Source of the DNA: Zizania palustris
Lineage: Eukaryota; Streptophyta; Magnoliopsida; Poales; Poaceae
Direction: 5' to 3'
Assembly: GCA_019279435.1 (NCBI GenBank)
Contig: JAAALK010000286.1
Location: 20,913,931-20,977,930 of the forward strand
DNA length: 64,000 nt
Notes under the pieces: generated by a model
What the model was told of the DNA's origin: nothing
The model's input: the letters and a program-made list of their open reading frames with translations, nothing else
Databases searched by the model: none
In this document: piece by piece, positions 10,851 through 23,700 of the stretch
Layout of the letters: each line of letters starts with the position of its first letter
Position numbering within the stretch: position 1 is the first letter of the stretch
Position numbers and translations under genes: made by a program

Positions 10851-12183
10851 ATCTCCCCCTTGATGAGTGCATTGTCAACACTCCTCAATTCTCAGCTCTT
10901 CAGCACCTGCGAACAAATGTGGAAACACGAAAACAAAATACAAGAAAACAAAGAAGAAGAAAAATAAGGTAAAAGTTTAACCCTAATGACCAAAAGCCAA
11001 ACAAAAGCAAGAATCGGTCATTATGGTTAATCAAAACGTAAAAGCTCAAAATGAGTGCGATTGCAGAATAACAAGGATATCAACAGAGTAAGAACTCCCC
11101 CTTAAACTCTGATCCCAAATTTTCTCCCCCTTGTTGACAAGTGAACTCATCAAGCACCCAAAAGAGACACAGACTCCCCCTGAAATGCAACTCCCCCTAA
11201 AAATATGCAGTGAATGCAATTGGGGTGCAGGTGGAGTGAAGAAAGCATGCTTCTCAGATATGATTGACTGCAACTACAGCATCTAACAAGTATAGCAAAA
11301 GAGATACTGTCTAAGACACATGACATGATCAGTGCAACAGATGATATCTAAATAAAGTCATTTAGCACGCATTTTTCAGTTTTTGCAAATAAAAGCATCA
11401 CCACATTTTCCAGTCAACAAGCAAGGTAGAGCATGAGATGCAGAAGCTAACTGATATCTACCAAGATAAGCATTGTCCAAAACAAAGTGCTTCAGCAAAC
11501 TTGTTATCTTTTAAATGTTCAGGCTTTCTCAATTTCCCCCTTTTTTTCATTTCTGCCAAGGGTTATTTGCCTGTCAAACCTTATGCTAACCGACCAAGTC
11601 AAGCCTAGGCCAGAACTCGACCATCAGAAGCTTAAGACATTGGTCTTGGCATACACTACACTGTCCTAGTTCATACCAACGTGCTATGGTAAGCAATCCA
11701 GAACAATGCAATGCGACAAAGCAAACCCACTTGGATCTTTTCAATTTAAGCATAAAAAGGGCATGGAATTTCCGGTTATTTTTGAATTTTATCATTTTTA
11801 TAGCTCATTTTCCATGTGAAAGCATAAAGATGTCCAAGTTGCATATCTGCATCTATGTGATGAACTAGCTACAAGGCATGTAACAGATAGCAAAAACACT
11901 CAGCCTATACATGCTAGTTACCAGAAGCAAAGGTGATCATTTTTGAAGCTGAAAGCGTAAAAGCCATGCATATGACAGATATCAGATATATCAAGTGAAC
12001 TGAACCAAAGCATGATCATCGACAAGTAATCAAAAGCATTTACCAGCTAGAATAAGTAAAGCAGTTCAATCATATAACAGAAGCAAGCTCAAAGGTGTGA
12101 TATAAGAATATGCAAGATATGAACAACCACAAAAAGACTCAGGAAAAGAGTAAAGAAGAAGGAAAAAATTGACGCAAAATATC
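10851..12183 (-). other. Sirevirus 3' untranslated region with repeated polypurine tracts (no gene)
   Basis: Next to the LTR lies the polypurine tract (minus strand AAGGGGGAGAT, 10851-10861). Further GGGGGAG tracts occur near 11094, 11122, 11172 and 11190. Plus-strand DNA synthesis would be primed at the LTR-adjacent tract. Repeated tracts of this kind are known from Sireviruses. No open frame of note. Confidence 0.8.
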
Positions 12184-15100
12184 CTAGAAAGGATACACAA
12201 CACCCAAATCCCCTCGTAAACGCTCGAATGTAGACTGATCTAGGGGTTTGGTGAAAATGTCAGCCAACTGATGATGGGTATCAACATGAACAAGGTCAAT
12301 GACACATTTCTCATATTGATCCCGTAAGAAGTGAAAGCGCACATCAATATGTTTGGTTTTTCAATGAAGACACGGGTTTTTCCCTACACTAATAGCACTC
12401 GTGCTGTCGCAAAACAATGGAACCCTGGTAGGAAAGAACAACCCAAAGTCTCGTAGAGTGGAAATCATCCAAACCATCTGTGAGCAGCAGCTGGCAGCAT
12501 CTACATACTCAGCCTCTGTGGTCGAAAGAGCAACTCCAGATTGCTTTCGAGAAGACCAAGATACAAGGGAAGAACCAAGAAACTGGCAAGTACCGGAAGT
12601 CGACTTGCGATCCAACCGGCACCCACCAAAGTCGGCGTCCGAAAAGCCAGATAAATCAAGAGATGATGATGCTGAATAATAAAGACCAAGATCAGGCGCA
12701 TAGGTGAGATACCTGAAAATGCGCTTGACAGCCTGCCGGTGAGACGCGCGTGGTGAAGACTGAAAACGCGCGCAAAGTCCCACGGCGAACTGTATGTCCG
12801 GTCTTGTTGCCGTCAAGTACAACAGCGAACCGATCATCCCTCGAAATTCTCTCTCATTGACCTTGACACCGCTCTCGTCCTTGTCCAGACACCCAGAAGT
12901 GCCCATCGGGGTCATCTGCGGCTTCAATTCACCACCAAAGTCAAATTTCTTAAGCATATCACGAGTGTACTTACCTTGGTGGATGAAGGTGCCGTCCTTG
13001 GTCTGCTTGATCTGGAGCCCTAAGAAATACTTGAGCTCACCCATGAGGCTCATCTCAAACTCACTGTGCATCTGCTCAGAAAACTTGGACACAAGATCAT
13101 TAGAAGTACCGCCAAAAATAATATCGTCCACGTAAATCTGAGCAACTAAGAAGTCTGAAGCAACTCTGAGCAAAAAGAGAGTTTTGTCCACAGAACCCAT
13201 CACAAAGCCCTTCCCCAACAAAAATTGCTTTAACCGGTCATACCAAGCCCTGGGGGCTTGCTTCAACCCGTATAAAGCTTTATGCAATTTAAAAACATGT
13301 CGAGGAAACTTAGGGTTCTCAAAACCAGGGGGTTGCCTAACATAAACCTCCTCTTCTATGTACCCGTTCAGAAAAGCACTCTTAACATCCATTTGAAAAA
13401 GCTTAAAACCCTTCGAAACGGCAAAAGCTAGAAGAATATGAATGGACTCAAGACGGGCAACAGGAGCGAAGGTTTCTTCAAAGTCAATACCTTCCTTCTG
13501 GCAATAACCCTGGGCAACTAATCGAGCTTTGTTGCGCACCACAACCCCATCTTCACCTTGTTTGTTCTTGAATACCCACTTGGTGCCTATGGGGTTGCAT
13601 CCTGGTGGCGGCTCAACTAGTGTCCAAACCCGATTGCGGACAAAATTCTCAAGCTCTTCTTGCATGGCATTAATCCAATTAGAATCAGAAAGAGCATGAG
13701 AAATATCTCTGGGCTCAAAAGATGCAACAAACGCAGATTCAGCAAACACAGCGAGAGAGGCAGAAGAACGCAAAGTCCTCTCAGTCAAATCACCAATGAT
13801 GAGCTCTGAGGGGTGGTCACACTGAACTGCTCGGGTTCCCTGGTGATCTGAAGTCACCTCACCGGAGTCAGCAGCTGGCACCTCTGGACTCGACTGAGGG
13901 GGCTCGATCGAAGTGGAAGAAGTGATCAGAGGTCCGCCCTCATCATCAGTCGAAGTCACAGAAGGTGTGGGCTCTGCGGGGGATGCAGAAGGCCCGCCCT
14001 CAACAGCAGCTGGAGTATCCTCATCTTCCTCGAAGATGGACTCTCCGAGCTCATCATCACCAGAAAGCTCAAACGAAGGGGTCAAAGAAGGCAAGGACTC
14101 ATCAAATGAAACCTCACAAGTCTCGACAAGCAACTGGGATTCGAGGTTCCAAACACGGAAGCCTCGTGAATGCAATGCATAACCAAGAAAAACACCATCC
14201 CAGCAACGAGACTCAAACTTGTCCAAATGCCCTCCCTTCTTGAGCACAAAGCACTTGCAGCCAAATGCTCGCAAGTGGCTAACCTTGGGCTGTCTGCCAA
14301 ACCGCAACTCATATGATGTCTTACCAATGTAAGCTCTAAGAAAAATGTGGTTGGCCAGATAGCAAGCCGTGTTCATGGCTTCAGCCCAAAAACGCCTAGG
14401 AGTCCTGTGCTCATCGAGCATCGTCCTGGCCATCTCAACTAGCGTGCGGTTCTTTCGTTCCACAACGCCGTTCTGTGGGGGAGTGTAAGGAGAAGAAAAC
14501 TGATGGTCCAGACCCTGATCACTACAGAAGCTGACGAACTGAGAGTTCTTGAACTCAGAGCCGTTGTCGGAGCGAATTGCTCGCATCCGACCATTGTTCT
14601 CATTCTTCAGCTTCAAAATCAGGTCATGGACAAATTGAAATGTTTCATCCTTAGACTCCAAAAAGAAAACCCACGAGAAACGAGAAAATTCGTCAACAAT
14701 CACAAGTGCATACCACTTCCCACCGACCGAGCGTACCCGAGCTGGACCTACAGTGTCCAAATGTAAAAGCTCTCCCGGATACGAAGTCATCACCTGAGTC
14801 ACTGGTGAGTGAGAAGCGGCAACCATTTTCCCATGACGACAGGGATGACAAACTAGATCCTTCTCCATCTTAAGCTTGGGCAATCCTCGGATGAGGTCCA
14901 TAGAGCTTAACCTGACTAGCAGATCAAAACTCAAGTGACCTAACCTCCTATGCCACTTCCAGAGCTCAGAAGAAGATCCAGCAATTAAACAGCGAGAAGG
15001 GCCAAAAGAACTAGAGAAGTCAATTCGAAAAACTTTACCGAAGGGTAAAATCTGACAAACCAAAGACCCTCTAGAATCAACCACAGAAGAATTGCCCTTC

Positions 15101-15381
15101 TTAAAACGCACTTCCAAACCATCCTCAAGAAGTTGTGAAACAGAGATTAAATTAAAGTTCAGATTTTTGACCAAAGCAACATTCTTTAAAGAGAAATGAT
15201 CTGAAATGCTGATTGAGCCTATGCCACTTACTTTCCCTTGACCGCTGTTCCCGAACGTGATATATTCTTTCGAGCTCGGGGGAGTGAGACTGGAGAACCA
15301 TCTGCGATGTCCCGTCATGTGGCGAGAGCATCCTGAGTCCATGATCCAAACATCCTCCAGTCCCCGGTCCTGCACAATCAA
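12184..15381 (-). pseudogene. pol: Sirevirus pol with one premature stop, unit 2
   Basis: Duplicate of 792-3989, with the same TGA (12361-12363) and the same catalytic residues. It differs in at least two codons: the unit 1 pair Met-Thr within EAMNMTCYLAN is Thr-Ala here. The shared stop shows the element was already defective when the segment was duplicated. Confidence 0.92.
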
Positions 15382-18128
15382 TGTCTGTAAGTGGGAGCAA
15401 ATGGTCCGGCACCAGGTTTAGCAAAAGAGCTAAACCAGTGTCGAGCCATCTGCTCAAAAGATGGAAAGCGAAAACCATCAAAAGAGTTTGGACCAAAACG
15501 CGGCTCAAAGCGCGGTCCTCGGTTCTGCCTAACCCTACGGCCACGAGGTCTAGAACCGTAGCCAATTCGGTCTGGAACTATGCCGGAACAAACACCACCA
15601 ACTGGAGCACGGGCAAGAAAACCGTCTCCTCTACCACCACCTACACGACGCGGCCTGGCCTCCAGCCTCTCCCCGCGCCGAGGAACACGCAGTCTACCAC
15701 CCTGCTGGTAGAACTGCTCCTGATCACTACGAGCCCTCTCTGCTCTCTCAACCCGCTTCCTCCTGAAGCAGAACTCTGCAAGATGCCCGTCTCTCTAACA
15801 GTACTCACAATGATAGGTGGGCTTCTTGGGATGTGGTTGAGGTTTAGGATTCTTTGGCTTGGTAGTGTTTGGTGTGGTCTTCTTTAGCTGAGAGGGTCCA
15901 GGAAGAGAGTCAAGAGAAGTGTGGAGATTTTTGGGCTTAGGAACCCAGATAGGTTTCTTGGGTGGAGCTTTAGGTGGTTCATGGATCACTCCATCCTTGG
16001 GCTGACAAGCCTGGGAAGACTCAGTGGAGTGAGTCTTGGGATACCTCTGCTCTGGAGTCATTTTACTCCACTCCACTGCCCGGCTGATGGCACTCTCAAA
16101 GTCAGCCTTGGTGTAGGTGTAACCTACCCCAAACCCGTCCTGCCTCTTGAACTGCTGGATCATCATGCCAAGTTGTGGCTCTCTGGCACTGATCCAACTC
16201 AGGATAGACCGGAGGTAAAAGTTCTCATTCTGAGAATCTGCTAGCTCCTCTCTCAAAGAAGCTAGAACCTCCACCTGAGACAAGCAGGTCTCACACTCAC
16301 TCTCTACTTGAACAGACTTTCCGGCTTTTAGCTTAATCAACTCCATTCTAAGAGACAGGCAGTTCTCACAAACAGTGGGTGGAACTGACAGTGTCTCAAG
16401 CTCTAGCCTAGTCTGGGCAAGCTCAGCTTTCAACCTCTCTAAATCACCCAAATGCTCATCGCCCTTGGATTTCAGCTCAGCTAAGGCAGCTAGATGCGAT
16501 GGGCAATCAACACAGGGTGCGACGACAGTGGCTTGAGCATCTTTCAGCTCCTGCTGAGCGCTTTCAAGCTCAGTGGCCAAAGCGTCCCTCTCATCAACCC
16601 TTTCTGTGTACCTGGACTTCAGAGTCGACAGGTCACACAGAAGCACCTCACACTTCGGGCACTCACTGCTATCACCCAAGCAAGGGGAAGAAGATAGACT
16701 CTCAATTCTACCGTTGGCCACGGCAAGCTCACTCTCTAACTCGTCTATCCTTTTCTTAGCCCCCCTAAGCAGTTTCTCCCGATACTTCAACTCCTGACGA
16801 TTGCTCTCAAGTAAATGAACAATTTCACGCTCATATGATGATACCTTGCTATCGTCGTCGTTGGAGTCGTCGGAGGAGCTCTTTTCTTCTCTATCCCCAA
16901 GAGCCATTGAGCAGAAGCTCTTGCGGGATCTTCGGCGCTGGTGTGAGCGGCTCTTCGGCTTGTCTCCGAAGACCATGAAGCAGAGGCCCGCCGGATCATC
17001 CTTGTCCTTCCCCTTCCTGATGGCGATCTCCTCATCACTTGAGCTCGATGAAGAGGAAGAAGTCGTGGACTGCTTGGAGTAACTCTTCTCCATCTCGGCG
17101 AAGAAGGCCTTGTCGCGCTTCTTGTTCTCTCGCCGGTAGTCCTTCAGGGCCTTCTTGAAGAACCGGGTCTTCGGCTTGCCCTTGATGAAGGAAGGGCTCT
17201 CATGCTTGCCAGAGTCGTGGAAGCTGCTGCCGGTGCCCTTCTTGTATCCACTGCGCTTGGGGCAGTCGGCGATGAAGTGTCCTGGATCACCACATTCAAA
17301 GCATCCGGATTTTGTGCCGTGTCTTTTGAACATTCTTTTATCGTAGACACGACGCACCCGGTTGTTAAAGAGACACAAATCATCATCTCCCAACAACTCA
17401 AGCTGGTCCTCAGTGATAGACATCAAAGAGAACCCAGCACAGCTCACAGCAGAGGGATCAACAGAAGGTGTAGCAAGGGCCAGGGATTTTGATCCAGAGC
17501 CAGTGAGATTTGATCTCAACTGGATATCTACCTCAGTGGCCTTCAGCTTGCTAAATAACTCAGAAATGGTCAAGGTATCGTAAGAAGTACTCTCAACTAT
17601 AGATGATACCTTGATCTCCTAGATCTTTGGGTCCAAGGTATGAAGAACCTTGAGCGCCTGCTCGTGATCTGAGACTAACTGAGCACCCTCAGCCTTGTTG
17701 TCCCGAAGCTTGTTAATGATCGACTGAAAGCGACCAAACAAAGCCTCAACAGATTCACCCGGCTTCTGTGTGAAATTCTCATATTCACACCGGTAGGTCT
17801 GATAGAGCCGAGCCTTGACCTGTGCTGTTCCCTCATGGTGTGCCTTGAGGGTAGCCCAGATCTCTCTCGCAGTGGAGAGATGACTCACTCGCTCAAATTC
17901 AGTGGGACCTAAACCAGAAAATAAAATGTTCACAGCCTTACTGTTGCTCAGATGCTGAGCAATGATACCAGTAGTACCATGCTCAGCGATTGGCAAAATG
18001 ACAAACGTGCTGTGAACGCAAATGTCCCATATGTCCGAACCCTGGCTCATGAGATAGGCTCGCATGCGAGTCTTCCAATAATTATAGCCATAGGCTTCCA
18101 AGGACGGGACCTTGCCAGGAGACGTCAT
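15378..18128 (-). pseudogene. gag: Sirevirus gag with two amber stops, unit 2
   Basis: Duplicate of 3986-6736. The ambers are at 17619-17621 and 15795-15797. It differs from unit 1 by a few residues, for example His for Asp in EREIVDLLE and Thr for Ala in EHGTAGII. The two CCHC knuckles, the coiled-coil-prone middle and the -1 overlap with pol are as in unit 1. Confidence 0.88.
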
Positions 18129-18181
18129 AGTCACTACTGGTGTTTAGAACCGGTTAAGGTATGAGAAAAAAACCTAACCTT

Positions 18182-18193
18182 GCTCTGATACCA
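18182..18193 (-). promoter_or_regulatory. Primer-binding site, initiator tRNA-Met type, unit 2
   Basis: TGGTATCAGAGC on the minus strand, two bases from the LTR end at 18196; identical to 6790-6801. Confidence 0.9.
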
Positions 18194-18195
18194 CT

Positions 18196-20210
18196 TGTAG
18201 GACCGAAAGTAGCGACCAGAGGGGGGGTGAATGGGCGCCTTAAAAATTCTTTCGAATCAATGGCCTGTTCCCAATACCCAACGCACCTCAAAATACTACG
18301 CAGCAGAAAATAAACAAAAGGCCTAAGTCTAAAGGTTTCTAACCTAGAAGCAACTGATGATAAACAGTGTAAAACTAAAGTGGTGCAACTAGGCAGATGA
18401 ACAATTTGTAACAGGCCTAAACTTCTCAATGAAATGATCTAAGTATGTATAAAATGAAAAGAGAAGTTACTGTCCAAATTTGTCTCCTGTTCGGAACTTG
18501 GCGAAGCCCCCTTTGCACGTCGAGGTCTGCTTCGGAGGTTGGTGACGGAGTCTGTCCGAGAAGCTGAAGGTGTCACGGTCTAGCCTAGTTCGAAGTGGCA
18601 AGATGCGAAGTGTACTTCGGAGCGAAGTACGACAAAGCCGGAGCCTGGTTCGAAGTATGTACTTCGAAGACAAGGCTTCGAACACAGTTTCGAAGCAAGA
18701 GCTTCGGAGCAAAGTGACAGAGTCGGAGCCTGCTTCGAAGTGAGCACTTCGAAGACAAAACTTCGAACACAACTTTGAACCGAGAGCTTCGAAGCACAAC
18801 CTTCGAACAGAAAGCTTCGAACACAACACACAAACAGACAACCTTCGAACAAAGAAGCGAAGCCTGTCACGCGACAGAAAAACAAGTCCGAAGCCAATGC
18901 TCTACCTTCGAAAAGAGCAAGCTCCGAAAAGAGAGGCGAAGGGTGACACGCTACACAGAAATCAGTGCGAGGCCTAACGGAGCTACAGGCTTCGAACCCA
19001 ACTTCGAAACTTGTCGAAGTATGGACTTCGAACAGTTAGGGCCGAAGCCCCTTCGCACTATTGTTCGAAGTATGTAATGCTGTCGATCAGAAAAATGCTT
19101 CGAAGCTTAGCAACACAGAACGCAAACCAAATACCGAAGATCAAACGAAGCCTTCGAAAGAGATAAATCGAAGCCTACCTCGCGAAACTGAGGGGCTTCG
19201 AACAGAGAGTAGCTTCGCTCGAAACACAGCCAAAAAAGTGACAGAGCCTGTCAGCCTCGATCAAAAAGCAGTGCAATAGAAGGAGAAAAGCTGCACAGAC
19301 TACTGTAGCTACAGAAAAGTAGTACTACTTGCAACAGCAAGAACTAGTACTCAGTTTGTGAAGAACAGAAGCAACAGAAGAAGCTTCTCCTCATGAAATA
19401 AATTCAGCAGCCCGTAGCCAAAGCAATAACTCCCCAAACCGAACAATATGCAACAAATAAATTCACCAGGGACCAAGGCTTTAATGCATCCAAGAGATTA
19501 GAGCAAAAATAATGCACAAACAGAGAGGAGCAAGGCCTGGCGGCGCACACAGGAGAGAGAAATGGGAGACAAAATGACCCAAAGAGTAGATGTGATTTCA
19601 GCCAAAAGGGTAGTCCAAACCCTAGGGATTGGGGTCCTATTTATAGGCAGCCCAACACTAGGAATATTCTACCAGCCCCTTAGGGTTTTTACAGACTCAA
19701 AAATAAAGGAAAAGACTCTACTGCCCTTAGGAATTTTTACAGACACGACTGACTGACTGTGGGCCTAGAGTTACAGATGACATATCCGGAAGCTAAGTTT
19801 TCGTAGCGACTACGGCTTCTCTTCTGGACAGTCGGATACAGAATCAACGGTTGTCAGTTTTACGCCGAAACTGACAAAGCCTCCACCAGCTTTGCACCAG
19901 GTACCCGGATTGGGCCGGCCCGACTCCGCAGCTCTCTCAGCCCGGCAATCGCTCACCGCCCGTGTACCTGAGTCAGTCCTGGTCAACAGCCCAGTGGGTC
20001 TTCCACTGTTTCTGGCCCATGCACCCGGATTGGGCCAGCCCGACTTCGCAGCCTCCTCTGCTCGACAGTCGCTCACTGCCCGTGTACCTGAGTCACACGC
20101 GGCCCATGAAACATCAGATCTCTTCTCTTCTTCAGTCCTCTTGACTATCGTTGACAATGACTCATCACTTCTGGAGCCATGAGGCCCACGCTATTCAGCA
20201 TGGCTCCTCA
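18196..20210 (-). repeat. Sirevirus 5' LTR, unit 2
   Basis: Same length (2015 bp) and content as 6804-8818: TATA box, the two 73 bp U3 repeats (19903 and 20023) and the TTCGAA-rich block (18582-19222). Confidence 0.92.
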
Positions 20211-20667
20211 TCGGGCTCGGGCGCGAGAGGGGATCGACGGTTGGCGCCGACAGGTGGGACCAGGGTGTCGGGCGCGCACGCGAGGAGAGGAGGGCTCGCC
20301 GACAAGCGGGGCCTAGGTGTCAGTCCGAGCGCGCGGGATGGAGTGGGCTGGGCCGGTCGGGAGAGAGAGAAAGCAAGGGGAGAGGCCCGTTACTGTTTAA
20401 AGTGTTTTCTGTTTAAAAATAATTACAAAAATTGGTTTAAAATAATAAGGCTACTTCCAAGGTGGATAAAAATTTATGAAAATTCTCAAAAATATTTTTT
20501 GGTCTTGGGAGTTTATACAAAATTTTTCAGCTCCTGGTTTGGTCATTAACTCTATGTTGTAGTTCAAAATGGTATAGAAGGGTATTTAAAAGTATTTTCA
20601 AAATAATAAAATTCAGGAAATTGAATTAAATGATATTTTTATTTCTTTGAAAATTTGGGGTGTTACA
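20211..20667 (-). repeat. Tekay 3' LTR fragment, unit 2
   Basis: Duplicate of 8819-9275 with a C/T change near 20312. It ends in GTGTTACA like the intact LTR at 29455. No gene. Confidence 0.9.
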
Positions 20668-20669
20668 AA

Positions 20670-20681
20670 CCTATCCCCCTT
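20670..20681 (-). promoter_or_regulatory. Polypurine tract of the Tekay element
   Basis: Minus-strand AAGGGGGATAGG two bases before the 3' LTR; it would prime plus-strand DNA synthesis. The same tract is at 9278-9289 in unit 1. Confidence 0.75.
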
Positions 20682-20711
20682 ACAAAGAATCTCTTCCTCG
20701 AGATTGGAACG

Positions 20712-23700
20712 TCACTCGAATAACTCGGGGTATTGGGCTTTCAGTTCGTCTTCCTTTTCCCAAGTAGCTTCTTCGGCGGTGTGGTTGTCCCACTGAACCT
20801 TGCAGAAGTGAACTACATGACTCCTGGTTACCCTTTCCTTGGTTTCCAAGATCTTGATGGGTTTCTCGATGTAGGTCAAGTCTTCTTGGACGTTGAGCTG
20901 CTGAAGGTCGGCTTGCTTGGTGGGTACACGGAGGCACTTCTTCAGCTGAGAGACATGGAATACATCGTGAACTCCTACCAAAGATGGAGGCAGTTCAAGT
21001 TGATATGCCACTTCTCCTTGCCGTCGGATGATCTGAAAAGGTCCGACGTAGCGGGGTGCTAGCTTGCCTTTCATGTTGAACCTTTGAGTGCCGCGGAGGG
21101 GAGTGACTTGGAGATAGACATAATCACCCTCCTCAAAGGTTAGGTCTCTTCGACGGTTATCGGCATAGCTCTTCTGTCGGGACTGGGCTATCTTTAACCG
21201 GTCCCTTATGATCTTGACCTTCTCTTCAGCTTCTCTTAGTATATCTGTCCCAAACAGCTGCGACTCTCCAGTCTGATCCCAGAGCAGCGACGTTCTGCAC
21301 TTGGGTCCATAAAGTGCTTCGAACAGGGACATTTGCAGGCTGGCTTGATAGCTGTTGTTGTAGGAGAACTCCGCATACGGCAAGTTCTTGTCCCACATTC
21401 CGGGTCATATACAACTCAGCCAACTTGGCGACGGTGTACGTTGTCTTGACCGGAACGAAGTGAGCTACCTTGGTGAGTCGATCGACGATCACCCAGATAG
21501 AATCATGACCAGCTTGGGTCCTGGGCAGTCCCGTGATGAAGTCCATTCCTATCTCTTCCCACTTCCATTCAGGGACTTTGAGGGGTTGAAGCAGTCCGGC
21601 AGGTCTCTGATGTTCTGCCTTGACTCGCCGGCATGTGTCGCACTTGGCCACATACTCAGCTATTTCTCTCTTCATGCTGACCCACCAATTTTTTTCCTTC
21701 AGGTCTTGATACATCTTGGTACTCCCGGGATGAATGGAGTATAGAGTATCGTGGGCTTCTTGAAGGATGAGGGTCTTCAACTCAGGTTGGTCGGGTACAA
21801 ATATCCGGTTTCCGAACCAGACAGTACCATGCTCATCCTCGGAGAATCCGGGGGCTTTTCCCTTCCTCATGTTCTGCTGGATCTCCAAGATGTCCGGGTC
21901 TTCCTTCTGCTTTTCTCGGATATGATCTATCAAGATAGGCCGAGACTCCAAGGCAGCGAGGTACGCTCGGGTGGTGATCCCTAGATTTAGCCTTTCCATC
22001 TCCTTGTAAAGTAAAGGAGCTTGGTCCTGAATCACGATGGCGTTGCAGTACCCTTTTCGACTAAGGGCGTCTGCCACCACATTGGCCTTGCCTGGATGAT
22101 AATGGATGCCCAAGTCGTAATCCTTGATCAGTTCCAACCATCTCCTTTGTCTGAGGTTCAGATCTGGTTGGGTGAATATGTACTTGAGGCTCTTGTGGTT
22201 GGTGAAGACCTCACACTGATTCCCCACAAGGTAATGTCTCCATAGCTTCAAGGCATTAACCACGGCTGCCAACTCCAGGTCGTGGGTCAGGTAGTTCAAC
22301 TCATGCGGCCTTAGCTGTCGGGAGGCGTAGGATATCACCTTTCCTTCTTGCATTAAGACGCACCCCAACCCTTGACGAGAAGCATCACAGTAGACGTGGA
22401 AGTCTTTCCGGATGTCTGGCAGAGTCAGAATAGGAGCTGACACGAGCTTCTTCTTGAGGGTCTGGAAGATCTCGTCGCAATCTGAGGTCCATTCAAATTT
22501 CACTTCTTTCTGCAGAAGCCTGGTCATAGTATTGGCGATCTTTGAAAAATTCTCGATGAACCGGCAGTAGTATCCGGCCAATCCGAGAAAGCTCTTGATC
22601 TCGGTCACGGTCGTGGGCTACAGCCAGTTGGTTACTACTTCCACGGTGGTTGGGTCCACTGCTATTCCTCCGGCAGATATGACATGGTCGAGGAATTTCA
22701 CCTCAGACGACCAAAATTCGCATTTGCTATATTTGGCGTACAACTACTGTTCCCTTACCTTTCCGAGGGTCAGGTGGAGGTGGGTTTCATATTCTTCCTT
22801 GGTCTTGGAGTAAACGAGGATATCGTCGATGAATACCACGATGAACTTATCCAAGAACTCCATGAATACATTGTTCATCATGTTCATGAAAAAGGCCGGG
22901 GCATTCGTGAGTCCTAATGACATCACTGTATACTCATAGAGTCCATAGCGGGAGGTGAAGGCAGTCTTGGGTATGTCCTCTTCTCTAATCCTCAATTGGT
23001 GATAACCTGACCTGAGGTCAATCTTGGAAAACACCGAGGATCCCTTCAGTTGATCAAACAAGTCATCGATCCGAGGCAATGGGTACTTGTTCTTGATGGT
23101 TACGTCGTTCAAGGCTCTATAGTCCACGCACATCCTCTTGGTCTTGTCTTTCTTCATAGCGAAGATGACCGGTGCACCCTAGGGCGAGGTACTCAGTCGA
23201 ATGTACCCCTTTCTACTCTAGGTCTTCGATGTTGCTCTTGACTTCAGCTAGTTCATTAGCGGCCATCCGGTATGGGCGCTTGGAGATTGGAGTGGTCCCG
23301 GGGACAAGTTCGATCTTGAATTCGATGTCCCGCTTGGGAGGCATTCCTGGTAGGTCTTCAGGGAAGACGTCCATAAACTCCTTGACTATGGGTACTTCGA
23401 GAGCTAGCGAGTGGAGGGACGCTTCGAGTGGTTTGCGACTGGTCATCCGAAAGGTGACGGTTGTGCCTTCAGGGTTGACCACTGTGACAGACTTGTTGGC
23501 ATAGTCAATCACTCCCTTGTGCTTCATCAACCAATCCATTCCTAGGATGAGGTCGAGTCCGGTGCATTTTATGAGGACTGGCTCGGCCCGAAATAATACT
23601 CCTTGGATCTCAATCTGAACCTTAGGGCTTTATAAGTGGGCTAAGGTCCTATTGCCGGGAGTGGCAATCACCATGGGGACGGATAGAGGGAGCACGTCCA

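Larger units (their letters stand above)
10201..20210 (-). mobile_element. Sirevirus-type Copia retrotransposon, unit 2
   Basis: Same element as at 1-8818, here seen with both ends: truncated 3' LTR 10201-10850, internal region 10851-18195, 5' LTR 18196-20210. All three stop codons of unit 1 are shared, so they predate the duplication. It interrupts the Tekay 3' LTR at 20210/20211. Confidence 0.92.
1..21403. repeat. Large tandem duplication, 11,392 bp offset (unit 1: 1-10200; unit 2 from 11392)
   Basis: Sequence from position 1 to about 10011 recurs at +11392 (a 2 bp indel near 597 shifts the first part to +11390). It covers a minus-strand Sirevirus and the adjoining Tekay LTR and integrase end. 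I saw about ten substitutions in 10 kb, for example at codons in pol and gag and near 8920/20312. Unit 1 ends at about 10200, where Tekay integrase is fused to the Sirevirus LTR over the shared bases GAGAGA. The left edge of unit 1 lies outside the window. Unit 2 stops matching at about 21404 because of a local deletion. A real duplication and an assembly duplication both remain possible. Confidence 0.9.
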
